A stretch of DNA of 64,000 nt from positions 1,140,350 to 1,204,349 of the forward strand of contig NZ_LT985361.1 in assembly GCF_900269665.1 (NCBI RefSeq). Reading direction: 5' to 3'. The translations under genes were made by a program, and so were the position numbers. The stretch comes from Nocardia suismassiliense (GTDB taxonomy: Bacteria > Actinomycetota > Actinomycetes > Mycobacteriales > Mycobacteriaceae). This document shows, piece after piece, positions 1 through 8,498 of the stretch; position 1 is the stretch's first letter; every line of letters begins with the position of its first letter. The notes under the pieces were generated by a model. The model did not search any database. It saw only the letters and a list, made by a program, of their open reading frames with translations, and was not told the DNA's origin.

Positions 1-351
1 GGGGTGTTGCGGCGGCGGCCTTGGTTGTTCGGATTCGTGGGGATGGCGATTGGTCTCGTGCAGGCGCCTACTGCTGTGCCGTATCTGGCGGGGCTGGCGA
101 TGATCTCGGCGCAGGAGCCGTTGCCGGCGTTCTGGCCGTTGATCGTGGTCGCTTACTGTGCGCTGGCTTTGTTGCCGCCGTTGTTGGTGTTGTTGCTTTC
201 GCTCCGGCGAACACGGAGAGCTCGACGGGTGTACCGCACGATCGTGCGTGTGCTCACTCGGTATGCCCCGCCTGCATTACGGGTCCTGTTCGTGACGTTC
301 GGCGCAATTCTGCTCGTCGACGCGCTCGTCAACTTCCGTCAGCTCGCGTGA
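1..351 (+). CDS. GAP-family (sulfolipid-1-addressing-like) membrane protein, 5' truncated
   Basis: The reading frame is open to the left edge, so only the C-terminal ~116 residues are present. Three hydrophobic segments are visible (about residues 15-40, 45-68 and 90-110). A basic stretch (RRTRRARRVYRTIVR) lies between the last two. The arrangement, with a central VVAYCALALLPPLLVLL helix and a short C-terminal helix, resembles the end of GAP-family proteins (Sap, the sulfolipid-1-addressing protein of mycobacteria). In that family the role is proposed to be export or placement of cell-wall glycolipids. The call rests on a partial sequence and general resemblance. Another small polytopic membrane protein is possible. 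Confidence 0.55.
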   Translation, partial: GVLRRRPWLFGFVGMAIGLVQAPTAVPYLAGLAMISAQEPLPAFWPLIVVAYCALALLPPLLVLLLSLRRTRRARRVYRTIVRVLTRYAPPALRVLFVTFGAILLVDALVNFRQLA

Positions 352-464
352 GTGGCACATGGCTGTGGCAAAACGCGAGTAGTTCACTCGATGGTGTGCC
401 ACGCACGACAATCGTGATCTTGGAAAAGCAGTGTGGGGGCGGCTGACGGTGCAATGCTGGAGGC

Positions 465-632
465 ATGGCTGAGCGCTGGTATTACTGCTTGAAGCACAAG
501 CGCGCCGAGAAAGGTCGGCAGTGCTGGTTCCAGGATCGGATGGGACCGTATCCGGACCAGGCGACCGCGGAGCGGGCATTGGAGATCGTCAAGTCGCGCA
601 ATGCGCAGGCGGATGCCGCGGACGCGGATTGA
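465..632 (+). CDS. Small SPOR-like conserved protein (55 aa)
   Basis: This short ATG frame encodes 55 residues beginning MAERWYYCLKHKRAEKG and containing RMGPYPDQATAERALEIVKSRN. The MGPY motif followed by a helix of the form xxAExALExVxxRN matches the small actinobacterial proteins annotated as SPOR-domain-like. Some of these were misnamed methionine aminopeptidase in old records. The protein has no signal peptide or membrane segment and is rich in basic residues and tryptophan/tyrosine. Its function is not known. The preceding bases (gctggaggc) give a reasonable ribosome-binding site. It lies alone between the membrane protein fragment and the mannosyltransferase. Confidence 0.7.
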   Translation: MAERWYYCLKHKRAEKGRQCWFQDRMGPYPDQATAERALEIVKSRNAQADAADAD

Positions 633-890
633 CGCGACGGTGACCGGGCGCTTTCTCGTATGTGCTGAGTGGCAACCGATTTCGTCCGAACAGGGGTAAC
701 TCGGCGGGTACCGGCTGACTATCGCGCGTCGCCGATGCCGCTCCAGCGCATGCTGAGCCGGGCCGGAGGCTCGGAGAGGCGAGGGAGCCCTGTTCAGGTC
801 CATCAAGTACGGTTTCTTGAACTCAGACGAATGCTCGGTGGTCCTGACGTGGGCTGCGAGCTGGACCAGGATCAGCAGGGAGGGCGACCC

Positions 891-1610
891 TTGAGGGTTA
901 CCGTTGTTGTGCCGACCTACAACGAGCGGGAAAATCTGCCGGTTGCGGTGGCGCGGCTCACCGCGCTGCCGGTGCCCGACCTGCACGTGCTCGTGGTCGA
1001 CGACAGTTCACCGGACGGCACCGGTGAGGTCGCCGACAAGCTGGCCGCGGAGCTGCCGAACGTGGTCGGCGTGCTGCACCGCACCGAGAAGGACGGCCTG
1101 GGCCGGGCCTACATCGCCGGGATCACCCGGGCGCTGGACGAAGGCGCCGACGTGGTGATCCAGATGGACGCCGACCTGTCGCACCCGGCCGAGGTGATTC
1201 CGGCCATGCTGGAACGGCTGACGACCACCGACGCCGGCGTGGTGCTCGGCTCGCGCTACGTGCCGGGCGGGTCCACGGCCGAAGAGTGGAAGTGGCACCG
1301 CAAGGCGCTGTCGGCGTGGGCCAACTTCTACGTGAACCTGATCCTGCGGCTGCATGTGAAGGACGCCACCGCGGGGTTCAAGGCGTGGAAGGCGGACACG
1401 TTGCGCGCCATCGACGTCGCGTCGATCCGCAGCAACGGGTATTCGTTCCAGGTCGAGATGAACTACCGGACGGTCAAGCGGGGCATCGAGATCGCCGAGG
1501 TGCCGATCCGCTTCGAGGAGCGCACCCTGGGCGCCTCCAAGATGAGCCTGAAGGTGCAGCTGGAGTCGGCGCTGATGCCGTGGAAGCTGCTCTTCGGCAA
1601 GTCGGTCTAG
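891..1610 (+). CDS. ppm1: Polyprenol-phosphate mannose synthase (dolichol-phosphate mannosyltransferase family, GT2)
   Basis: This cytoplasmic enzyme transfers mannose from GDP-mannose to polyprenyl phosphate. The product is the donor for periplasmic mannosylation of lipoarabinomannan, PIMs and glycoproteins. The 239-residue protein starts MRVTVVVPTYNERENL. It carries the GT2 signatures VVDDSSPDGT (about residues 34-43), DADLSHP (metal/nucleotide binding) and GSRYVPGG. I chose TTG at 891 because a GGGAGGG ribosome site precedes it and the family begins at this point; the in-frame extension to 669 is not family-like. It has only the catalytic domain. The M. tuberculosis Ppm1 carries a fused N-terminal apolipoprotein acyltransferase, which is absent here and must be separate or missing. 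Confidence 0.9.
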   Translation: MRVTVVVPTYNERENLPVAVARLTALPVPDLHVLVVDDSSPDGTGEVADKLAAELPNVVGVLHRTEKDGLGRAYIAGITRALDEGADVVIQMDADLSHPAEVIPAMLERLTTTDAGVVLGSRYVPGGSTAEEWKWHRKALSAWANFYVNLILRLHVKDATAGFKAWKADTLRAIDVASIRSNGYSFQVEMNYRTVKRGIEIAEVPIRFEERTLGASKMSLKVQLESALMPWKLLFGKSV

Positions 1611-1630
1611 AGCGCACCACCGAACAGCCA

Positions 1631-1667
1631 GCAGGGCCCCATCTCCGCAATGGAGGTGGGGCCCTGC
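1631..1667. terminator. Hairpin terminator between ppm1 and the convergent DUF6069 gene
   Basis: The arms are 1631-1646 and 1652-1667, a 16-bp stem with a single G-T mismatch and a 5-nt loop (gcaat). It lies 20 bp after the ppm1 stop and just before the stop of the opposing gene, so it probably terminates both strands. There is no clear T-run, as is common in high-GC actinobacteria. Confidence 0.7.
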
Positions 1668-1682
1668 GTGGTTCGCGGCGGA

Positions 1683-2117
1683 TCAAGCGGTCAGTCCGCG
1701 ACGCAGCGCCTCCAGCCCGACGATGATGACCGGCGCAAGCACCAGGTGCATGACCGACAATGCGACGGTGGTCGCCGCGTCCAGCCCGGCGCTGACGGTC
1801 AGTCCGATGGTCGCCACGGCGAGCACGCTGCCGACGACCTGAGCCACCCGCAGCACGCCGACCCAGCGGTAGGACAGCAACGCGGCCAGAGTCATGCCGA
1901 TGAGCAGCGGCACCGCGGACGACATGATCACCGTGCCGCCGCCGATGTAGGTGGTGACGCCCTTGTCGACCACCTCGAACGAGCCGCCCGCCGCCTTGCC
2001 GATCAGCCAGACGACGAGGTTGACGGCGACCGCGACGACGGCGCTGCCGAGCACGGCGACCGGACGGTTGACCGCCGGGATACGGAGGGCGGGGGCGATG
2101 GTTTGTGTGGTGGTCAT
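1683..2117 (-). CDS. DUF6069-family four-helix membrane protein
   Basis: The 144-residue protein has four predicted transmembrane helices: about residues 22-42 (VLGSAVVAVAVNLVVWLIG), 60-82, 87-107 and 115-135. The pattern, with VVWLIGKAAGGSFEV after the first helix and an SAVPLLIGMTLAALL second helix, matches small actinobacterial DUF6069 membrane proteins. Their function is unknown. The start codon has a strong GGAGAAC ribosome site. The gene is monocistronic and convergent with ppm1. A 16-bp near-palindrome at 2171-2186 suggests repressor control. Confidence 0.65.
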   Translation of the reverse strand: MTTTQTIAPALRIPAVNRPVAVLGSAVVAVAVNLVVWLIGKAAGGSFEVVDKGVTTYIGGGTVIMSSAVPLLIGMTLAALLSYRWVGVLRVAQVVGSVLAVATIGLTVSAGLDAATTVALSVMHLVLAPVIIVGLEALRRGLTA

Positions 2118-2170
2118 GGTGTTCTCCTCATCCGAAGCTGTGTGCTTGGTACTGAGAACAATGGTGGAAC

Positions 2171-2186
2171 CTGAACAATTGTTTAG
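2171..2186. promoter_or_regulatory. Near-palindromic operator candidate upstream of the DUF6069 gene
   Basis: CTGAACAATTGTTTAG is a 16-bp near-perfect palindrome with core AACAATTGTT. It lies 54 bp upstream of the DUF6069 start and directly after a TTGACC (-35-like) hexamer on the minus strand. The ACAATTGT core resembles MarR-family operators. No MarR gene is adjacent, so the regulator is unknown. Confidence 0.4.
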
Positions 2187-2277
2187 GTCAAGCCGGACGT
2201 CGAGTGGCCTGGATCACAGGGGTAAATTCGCCGCGGCGGAATGCCGGGCGGCGCAACGGGGTTCGCGCGAGCGCTGG

Positions 2278-3693
2278 TCAGCCTGCGTCGGGCTCCGGCC
2301 AGTTCAGCAACGTATCCAGGTACAGCTGCCGGACCGCCGCCACCTTGTCGTCCATGTTGTTCGGATCCCAGCCGCTCACGTCGATGGGGTCGAGGATCGC
2401 CACGTCCACCGTGCCGGGGCGCGCGACCATCGAGTTGCGCCAGCAGATTTCGCCCGCATTGCGGATGACGATCGGGATGATCGGCACCCCGGCCTGGATG
2501 GCGATGTGGAACGCGCCTTTCTTGAACGGCCCGACATCCGGTGTGTAGGAACGGGTTCCCTCGGGGGCGACGGCGATCGACAGGCCGCTGCGCAAGGTGT
2601 CGACGACCGGGGCGAGCGCGGCCTTGGCCTTGTCGGTGCTGGACCGATCGATGAAGGTGACGCCGACGAAGCGCATCAGCGGGCCGAAGACGGGGTTGCG
2701 GGTCAACTCCTTCTTGCCGATTCCGGTGACGCCGCCGTTGAGCACCTCGGGCACGATGATGATGTCGAACTGGCTCTGGTGGTTGAACAGGAACACTGCG
2801 GGCCGTGGCGCGCGGGCGTTGGCGGCGCCGGTCACCCGCAGGTGCACGCCTGCGATGCTCAGGGTGTTTCCGGCCGCGTGCTCGAGCAGCGCGTCGGCCA
2901 TCTGCCGGCGGTCTCTGGTGGGCGACTTGGCCGCGACGCCGTAGAACGCGCCGCCGAGCAGTCCGGCGAAGCCCGCTGTGGTGCGCACGTAGTCGGCCGG
3001 ACGGGGGCCTCGCCTGGGCCGGAAGTGCAGCGTCGGCCAATCATGTTCCGCGGCAAGAGCGGTCAGCTGCTCATCGGGGTTCACCGCCGTCGGGTGGCCG
3101 ACCAGCGACAGTAGCGGCAGATCGGCGGCGTTGCCGGTGTAGGCGTAGCTGCGCGCGAGATCTATTTTGTCGGCGGCGAACTCGCGGACGGCTTCGGCTT
3201 TTCCGTTGCGCCACAATGTCTTGCCGTCGACGTAACCGGTGAGGATGCCGTCCTGGGTCGCCATCGGGGTGTACAGCACCTGCTCGATGCCCAGCGCGGC
3301 CGCCGTGGGAGCGACCTGGAAGCGGGTTAGCGAGCTGGCCAGCACCACGGTGTGCCCGGCCGCCTGATGCGTCCGAATCAGTTGCCATGCTTCGTGATAC
3401 AGGTGGCCGTACACGGCGCTCCGGAACAGCCGCTCGCCGAGCGCGGTCAGTTCGTCAGCGGACTGGCCCGCCAGCACCTCGGTGAGCTGGTGCAGGTAAC
3501 GCCCGTACTCACCGTCGGTGGTGCCGTTGCGAATCCCGCCGAGCAGGACGGCCTCGACGCTGCGGCGGCGAAACAGCCTGGGGCGTTTGAACCCGCTGAC
3601 GACGGTCCCGCCGAAGTCGAAGATCGCGGCTACCTCGGGACCTTGCGGACCCGATCGGATCGGCTCGGTCGCGGCGTGCAGCTCACTGTTCAC
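2278..3693 (-). CDS. plsC: HAD-like/1-acylglycerol-3-phosphate acyltransferase fusion (PlsC)
   Basis: This two-domain protein (471 aa) pairs an N-terminal HAD-IB-like domain (about 20-215) with a C-terminal PlsC acyltransferase (about 245-440). The acyltransferase makes phosphatidic acid from lysophosphatidate and acyl-CoA/ACP at the membrane. It has the catalytic HX4D box (FLFNHQSQFD) and the substrate box PEGTRS. In the HAD domain, motif I reads DFGGT instead of DxDGT, and the usual DSxxD of motif IV reads GNAAD. Lys165 and the ASSLT motif remain. The phosphatase half therefore looks catalytically dead. The GTG start overlaps the plsB stop (GTGA), indicating translational coupling. The arrangement parallels the mycobacterial plsB2-plsC pair. 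Confidence 0.88.
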   Translation of the reverse strand: MNSELHAATEPIRSGPQGPEVAAIFDFGGTVVSGFKRPRLFRRRSVEAVLLGGIRNGTTDGEYGRYLHQLTEVLAGQSADELTALGERLFRSAVYGHLYHEAWQLIRTHQAAGHTVVLASSLTRFQVAPTAAALGIEQVLYTPMATQDGILTGYVDGKTLWRNGKAEAVREFAADKIDLARSYAYTGNAADLPLLSLVGHPTAVNPDEQLTALAAEHDWPTLHFRPRRGPRPADYVRTTAGFAGLLGGAFYGVAAKSPTRDRRQMADALLEHAAGNTLSIAGVHLRVTGAANARAPRPAVFLFNHQSQFDIIIVPEVLNGGVTGIGKKELTRNPVFGPLMRFVGVTFIDRSSTDKAKAALAPVVDTLRSGLSIAVAPEGTRSYTPDVGPFKKGAFHIAIQAGVPIIPIVIRNAGEICWRNSMVARPGTVDVAILDPIDVSGWDPNNMDDKVAAVRQLYLDTLLNWPEPDAG

Positions 3694-6152
3694 CGAGTCT
3701 CCCGATTGGACGGATCGAGCGCGGCCGCCTGCGAGATGCGCGCGCCGATGGTGCGCAGCCGATCCGCGAACTCCACTCTGCGCTCGGTCAACTCCGCTCT
3801 GCGCTTGGCCGAGTCGTTCGACACCGGTTCGAGCAGGCCGTAGTTGTCGGCGAGTTTCAGTGCGCTGGTGAACAATTCGGTGGAGACCGATTCCGGGCTG
3901 TGCAGCCGCTGCTGCAGCATCATCTGCTTGCCTACCGCGACACATTCGGCGATGAACTGCTTGCGGTCGAGCTCGATCTCGGGGTCGCGGTCGGCCAGGC
4001 GTTCGGCCACCACCAGCTGCGCGTCGAAGAACGAGCGGAGCACGCGGTGCGCCATCATGAAGCCGGAGTCGGTGAGCTTGGCCATCACCTCGGAGCCGAG
4101 GGTGTTGTCGCGGGTGTGGCTGCGCCACTGCGGATCCAGCAGCAGCATCTCCGCCGTGATCTGCTCGGCGAACTCGGCTCGCTCGGGGAAGAAGAACTCG
4201 AACTTCAACAGGTCGCGCAGCCGGAACGCCTCGTCCCAGCCGGTGCTCAGCTGGTCGGCGCCGTCGCTGTCGAGCGCGGCCAGGATGGACAGTTCGAGAA
4301 TGGCGCGGTGCACGAACCAGTGCACCGCGCTGTTGCGGTAGAACGCGGCCTCGAGGTGTGCGCCGGCCTCGATCGAGTACACCGGCTCCAACCCACCGCG
4401 ATAGACCGTCACCACCTTCGCCAGCGAAAGCTGTTCCAGCACAACGGCCAGACCCTGATCGTCCTGCAGGGTGTCCAGCTCGCCGTGCGGCAGCTCGCGC
4501 TTGCGGATGTAACCGAGCACCGGAGCCAGCACCGTGCGCACCTCGCCGAGGGTGAGCGCGCGCTCGTGCACACCGAGCAATGCGAGGGTGACCAGCGCGT
4601 TCACCGTCACCGGCGTGACCGCGTTGATCCCGACGGCGATCTCGAACGCCAACCGCTGCACGGCCTTACGCTCCAGCTCGGCGACCTCGGGTGCGTCGGG
4701 CTCGCCCTGACCGATCTCGGTGAGACCGGCGGGTGCGGGCTCGGTGCGATGCAGTGGGATGGTCAACGGTGGTGTGACGAGCGGATCGCCGTGTGCCGCC
4801 AGCCGGTCGCGGGCCGAAAGCGGTTCGCCGAACCGCACATACACGTGCCCGGCCGAATGCTGCTGGCTCCGGATATAACGCGCGAGCCAGGCCAGACCCT
4901 CGGGTTTCTTCCGGCCGCCGACCTGTTCGGTGGCGATGGCGCCGAGTTCGTTGAGCCGCTCGTAGGTGATCGACACCGGAACCAGCATGACGTCCTCGAC
5001 CCGGTCGGCACGCACCGCCGCCGCAAGGTAATTCAGCAGGCCGTAGCGCGGCGGCCGCAACTTGCCGGTGCGGGTGCGACCGCCCTCGAAGTACCACTCC
5101 AGGTTGAATCGTTTGGCCAGCAGGAAGGCGAAGTACTCCTCGACGACCGCCTTGTACACCTCGTCGTCGCCGAAACTGCGCCGGATGAACACGGTTCCGG
5201 TGCGCCGGGCGATCGGCCCCATCGGCCAGAAGCTGAGGTTGGCCCCACCGATCACGTGGTTGGGCGGGAAGTCGTTGCGGGCCAGCACATCACCGAGCAC
5301 GAACGCGTCGACGTAGGAGCGATGCGAGGGCAGGAACACCAGCGGATAGCGGCGGTTGAGGTCGCGCAGCGCGGCCAGCCCCGAATCGTCGGAGTCCACC
5401 TTCCAGGTCGACGCGTGGATCGGCCGCATCGCCTGGGTGAACAGGTCGGAGACCAATCTGCTTTGCGCGGCGACGAGTTCGTTCAACGCCTTCTCCGCGC
5501 GGCGATACACCTCGTGCGGGGCGGCGCCGATCTGGTCGGCGATGAGCTCGAGCCTGCGCACGAAATCGGGGGAGTCCATGATTTCCTCGGCCACCAGCCG
5601 GGGCACCTTGTACCGGTCGCCGATGATGGTGCGTTCGGCGCGCTCCAGCGCCACCACCGCGGCGCGCACGATGGCGCGGGCGAACGGCTCGGCGCTGCCC
5701 TTGGTGACCAGCGTGGCGGCCTCCGGGTTGTTCGTGCGCAGTTCGCTGAGCAGTGCGGGCTGCCCGGTCAGCACCACATGGCGGTTCGATTGGCCGACCA
5801 GCTTGCGCTGTGCGAGCCGGTTCGGCTTGCGCGGGTTGGTCAGCAGCGCCATGTCCGCGAAGGTGATCCGGCGCACGCCGTCGCGTTCCGGCGGCAGCCA
5901 GAGCACGCGCACCGGCACCACCAGCGGATCATCGTGCCTGCCGACCAGCCGGGTAGCGAGGGCGCCCGCGTCCAGATCCAACTGGGTGATCGGGGCATCG
6001 GTGCCGAATTCCTTGGCGATACCGCCCTCGGCCAACCAGTTGCCGATGAGTTCGCGCTCCACCCCGGATGCCGCGTCCACCAGCGCCACCACCGACCCCG
6101 GTGCCGTCGCTCGCCCGATGTCCGCGGGCGCTCCGCCACGGTGCTCGATCAT
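3690..6152 (-). CDS. plsB: Glycerol-3-phosphate 1-O-acyltransferase (PlsB)
   Basis: This 820-residue membrane-associated acyltransferase catalyses the first step of phospholipid and triacylglycerol synthesis, acylating glycerol-3-phosphate at sn-1. The acyltransferase core is in the middle of the protein, with HX4D (LPSHRSYVDAFVLG) and the glycerol-phosphate-binding block EGGRTRTGKLRPPRYG. It is close in length to the mycobacterial PlsB2 family. The ATG start was chosen because MIEHRGG follows a GGAGGGA-type ribosome site. It is the first gene of a two-gene operon, and plsC starts inside its stop codon. It is divergent from the DUF2127 gene across 133 bp in which I see no clear operator. Confidence 0.92.
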   Translation of the reverse strand: MIEHRGGAPADIGRATAPGSVVALVDAASGVERELIGNWLAEGGIAKEFGTDAPITQLDLDAGALATRLVGRHDDPLVVPVRVLWLPPERDGVRRITFADMALLTNPRKPNRLAQRKLVGQSNRHVVLTGQPALLSELRTNNPEAATLVTKGSAEPFARAIVRAAVVALERAERTIIGDRYKVPRLVAEEIMDSPDFVRRLELIADQIGAAPHEVYRRAEKALNELVAAQSRLVSDLFTQAMRPIHASTWKVDSDDSGLAALRDLNRRYPLVFLPSHRSYVDAFVLGDVLARNDFPPNHVIGGANLSFWPMGPIARRTGTVFIRRSFGDDEVYKAVVEEYFAFLLAKRFNLEWYFEGGRTRTGKLRPPRYGLLNYLAAAVRADRVEDVMLVPVSITYERLNELGAIATEQVGGRKKPEGLAWLARYIRSQQHSAGHVYVRFGEPLSARDRLAAHGDPLVTPPLTIPLHRTEPAPAGLTEIGQGEPDAPEVAELERKAVQRLAFEIAVGINAVTPVTVNALVTLALLGVHERALTLGEVRTVLAPVLGYIRKRELPHGELDTLQDDQGLAVVLEQLSLAKVVTVYRGGLEPVYSIEAGAHLEAAFYRNSAVHWFVHRAILELSILAALDSDGADQLSTGWDEAFRLRDLLKFEFFFPERAEFAEQITAEMLLLDPQWRSHTRDNTLGSEVMAKLTDSGFMMAHRVLRSFFDAQLVVAERLADRDPEIELDRKQFIAECVAVGKQMMLQQRLHSPESVSTELFTSALKLADNYGLLEPVSNDSAKRRAELTERRVEFADRLRTIGARISQAAALDPSNRETR

Positions 6153-6285
6153 GCCTGGTTCCCTCCGACTGAAGATCTCCCTATTGAATCCCCCCAGGTC
6201 TGTTTCGCGCAGGCACTCGGGCGTGCAAGTTGAACGCGCGGCCAGGATCCCGCGTTCCGTCGGCGCGGCGATCTACGCTGCGCTG

Positions 6286-7050
6286 ATGGATTGGGCCTTA
6301 CGCGCGTGCGGTTGGCACGGTCACTACACCTATGCGCCGGACGAGGCGGCGCTGGCCGAACGGTTGCGGGTCGACACCGTGGCCGGGGTGGCGTGGCGCT
6401 GTCTGCGGTGCGGGACATTCGTGCCGGGTGCGCCGGTTGGGTCGGGGCCCGCCGACCATGCGCCCGAGGTGCCGCGTGGGCGGCTGCTGCGAGATCGCTG
6501 GCTGATGCGGGCGTTGGCGATCGAGCGGTTGCTGCGCGGTCTGCTGCTCGTGGTCGCCGCGCTGGGGGTGTTGAAGTTCCGCTCATCGCGGGAGACCATG
6601 CGGGCCGCGTTCGATCAGGATCTGCCGCTGCTGCGGCCGTTCGCCGACCAGATCGGCTGGGATATCGATCGGTCCAAGATCGTGCATCTGATCGATGAGG
6701 CGTTCTCCTTGTCGAATACGACGCTGCTGTGGGTGGCGATCGGCATCTTCGTCTATGCGACGCTGCAGGGCATCGAGGCACTCGGACTGTGGCTGGTGAA
6801 ACGCTGGGGCGAGTACTTCGCCGTCGTCGCGACGAGTCTGTTTCTGCCGCTGGAGATCTACGAATTGACCGAGAAGGTGACCGCCCTGCGGGTCGGCGCG
6901 CTCCTGGTCAATATCGCTGCGGTGGTGTGGCTGCTGTACTCCAAGCGGCTGTTCGGGCTGCGTGGTGGCGCGGCCGCGTACCACGCGGAACACAGTGCGG
7001 AGAGTTTGCTGAGCGTCGAGCGCTCCGCGTTGGCTGTTCCGGCGAAGTAG
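6286..7050 (+). CDS. DUF2127-family membrane protein
   Basis: The 254-residue protein has a cytoplasmic N-terminal section with CGWHGHY and RCLRCGTF (a possible Cys/His metal site at about residues 8-55). Hydrophobic helices follow near residues 85-105 (LLRGLLLVVAALGVLKF), 145-170 (TTLLWVAIGIFVYATLQGIEALGLWL), 178-195 and 205-222. The LVKRWGEYFAVVATSLFLPLEIYEL block is the hallmark of DUF2127. The function is unknown. The longer frame upstream is an antisense shadow of plsB, so I start at ATG 6286. Confidence 0.75.
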   Translation: MDWALRACGWHGHYTYAPDEAALAERLRVDTVAGVAWRCLRCGTFVPGAPVGSGPADHAPEVPRGRLLRDRWLMRALAIERLLRGLLLVVAALGVLKFRSSRETMRAAFDQDLPLLRPFADQIGWDIDRSKIVHLIDEAFSLSNTTLLWVAIGIFVYATLQGIEALGLWLVKRWGEYFAVVATSLFLPLEIYELTEKVTALRVGALLVNIAAVVWLLYSKRLFGLRGGAAAYHAEHSAESLLSVERSALAVPAK

Positions 7051-7097
7051 CCGCTCGGCGTTCGATAGTTGTGTCCGCGAGCACAGTACCAGCGTAA

Positions 7098-7116
7098 TCA
7101 GGTAATGCTAACCTTA
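7098..7116. promoter_or_regulatory. IdeR/DtxR iron box upstream of the salicylate synthase
   Basis: TCAGGTAATGCTAACCTTA matches the IdeR consensus TTAGGTTAGGCTAACCTAA at 15 of 19 positions by eye, including the AGGT and CTAACCT half-sites. It lies 38-56 bp before the start of the salicylate synthase. This fits iron-dependent repression of siderophore synthesis. Confidence 0.8.
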
Positions 7117-7153
7117 CCTTCAAAGACGGGCCAGCTAGAGCTTTGGAGGATCG

Positions 7154-8470
7154 TTGTCGACCACGGACGAACGCTTGCGGGTTGAGTATGTGACCGATCC
7201 GGCGGCAGCGATGTCCCGGCTGGCGGGGGCCGATCGGTTCGGCGAGTACGTGATGTACGAGCGACCGGGCGAGTGGGTGTTCGCGGCCGATCCGATCGGC
7301 GGCATCGAACTCGATGTCGAGGAACTGCGGGTCACCTGGGCGGGGCAGACCACCGCGACCCGCTGGGAGGGCCGCCCGGCCGGCGTCGTCGATCGGGCAC
7401 TCGGCTCGCTGCCGCTCGACGGTCGCAATGCCTACGGCTGGATCGGCTTCGAGTTCTGCGCATGGGCATTCGACGCGACCCAGTACCTGGACCCGCGGAC
7501 CACCCTGGTGCAGTTGATGATTCCGCGCATCGAGGTCCGGATCGGTGAGTTCGGCATCCGGGTCTCCGGTGCCACCCCGGCGGAGACCGGCGACATCCAC
7601 GACCTGATCACCGAATCGCAGGAAACCGAACTGCCGCAGCCGCATCCGACGGATATCCGGCTGGACCCGACGGCTTACGCGGACCGCGTGGCCCAAGCTG
7701 TCGGTGAGATCGAGGCGAACCGCTACCAGAAGGTCATCCTGTCGCGGAAGGTCGATCTGCCGTTCGTGGTGGACATCCCCGCGACCTATCGGCTCGGTCG
7801 CGCGCACAACACGCCCGCGCGTTCGTTCCTGCTGCGGCTCGGCGGGCTCGAAGCGGCCGGGTTCAGCCCGGAGCTCGTCGCTTCCGTCGACGAGAACCGT
7901 CTGGTGACCACCGAACCGGTCGCGGGCACCCGTGCCTTCGGCCGTGGCGCGGAGATCGATATGGCGGCGCGGGCCGACCTGCTCACCGACCCCAAAGAGA
8001 TCGTGGAGCACGCGATCTCGGTGCAGACTTCGTTCGCGGAGATGGCCTCGGTGTCCGATCCGGGCACCACCGCCGTCTCCGATTTCATGGCGGTGCGCGA
8101 GCGCGGCAGCGTGCAGCACCTGTCCTCCACGGTGTGCGGCAGGCTGGCCGCCGACCGGTCCAACTGGGAAGCGCTCGAGGTGTTGTTCCCCTCGGTCACC
8201 GCCTCCGGGATTCCCAAGCGCGCGGGCATCGACTCGGTGTTCCGGCTCGATCACGACCCGCGCGGGCTGTATTCCGGTGCGGTGGTGACAGTTTCGCCGA
8301 ACGGCGCACTGGAGGCGACTCTGGTGCTGCGCGCGATCTATCAGAACACCGAAGGTGCCTGGTTGCGTGCGGGTGCGGGCATCGTCGCGCAGTCCAAGCC
8401 GGAGCGGGAATTCGAGGAGACCTGCGAAAAGCTCGGCAGCATCGCGCCTTACGTGGTGCGGGCGCGGTAG
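7154..8470 (+). CDS. mbtI: Salicylate synthase (isochorismate synthase/pyruvate lyase, MbtI type)
   Basis: This enzyme converts chorismate to salicylate via isochorismate, supplying the aryl cap of mycobactin/nocobactin-type siderophores. The 438-residue protein has the chorismate-utilising fold, with VTTEPVAGTRAFGRG, QHLSSTVCGRL, SVTASGIPKRAG and the C-terminal GAGIVAQSKPEREFEETCEKL that builds the Mg/chorismate site. It starts at TTG 7154, where GGAGG sits 6 nt upstream. An IdeR-type box at 7098-7116 indicates iron repression. It is convergent with the salicylate ligase. In Nocardia such genes have been named nbtS. Confidence 0.92.
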   Translation: MSTTDERLRVEYVTDPAAAMSRLAGADRFGEYVMYERPGEWVFAADPIGGIELDVEELRVTWAGQTTATRWEGRPAGVVDRALGSLPLDGRNAYGWIGFEFCAWAFDATQYLDPRTTLVQLMIPRIEVRIGEFGIRVSGATPAETGDIHDLITESQETELPQPHPTDIRLDPTAYADRVAQAVGEIEANRYQKVILSRKVDLPFVVDIPATYRLGRAHNTPARSFLLRLGGLEAAGFSPELVASVDENRLVTTEPVAGTRAFGRGAEIDMAARADLLTDPKEIVEHAISVQTSFAEMASVSDPGTTAVSDFMAVRERGSVQHLSSTVCGRLAADRSNWEALEVLFPSVTASGIPKRAGIDSVFRLDHDPRGLYSGAVVTVSPNGALEATLVLRAIYQNTEGAWLRAGAGIVAQSKPEREFEETCEKLGSIAPYVVRAR

Positions 8471-8498
8471 CGAACTCCGACCCGGCGTCGGCGCCCCA

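Noticed and set aside
3900..6233. 777-codon open frame on the plus strand
   Set aside because: It is antisense to plsB, which has the HX4D and EGGRTR motifs. The plus-strand translation is low-complexity Gly/His/Arg-rich text typical of high-GC shadow frames.
8471..8498. Possible terminator CCGAC-N5-GTCGG between mbtI and mbtA
   Set aside because: The 5-bp stem is too weak in a 70% GC background to support a terminator call.
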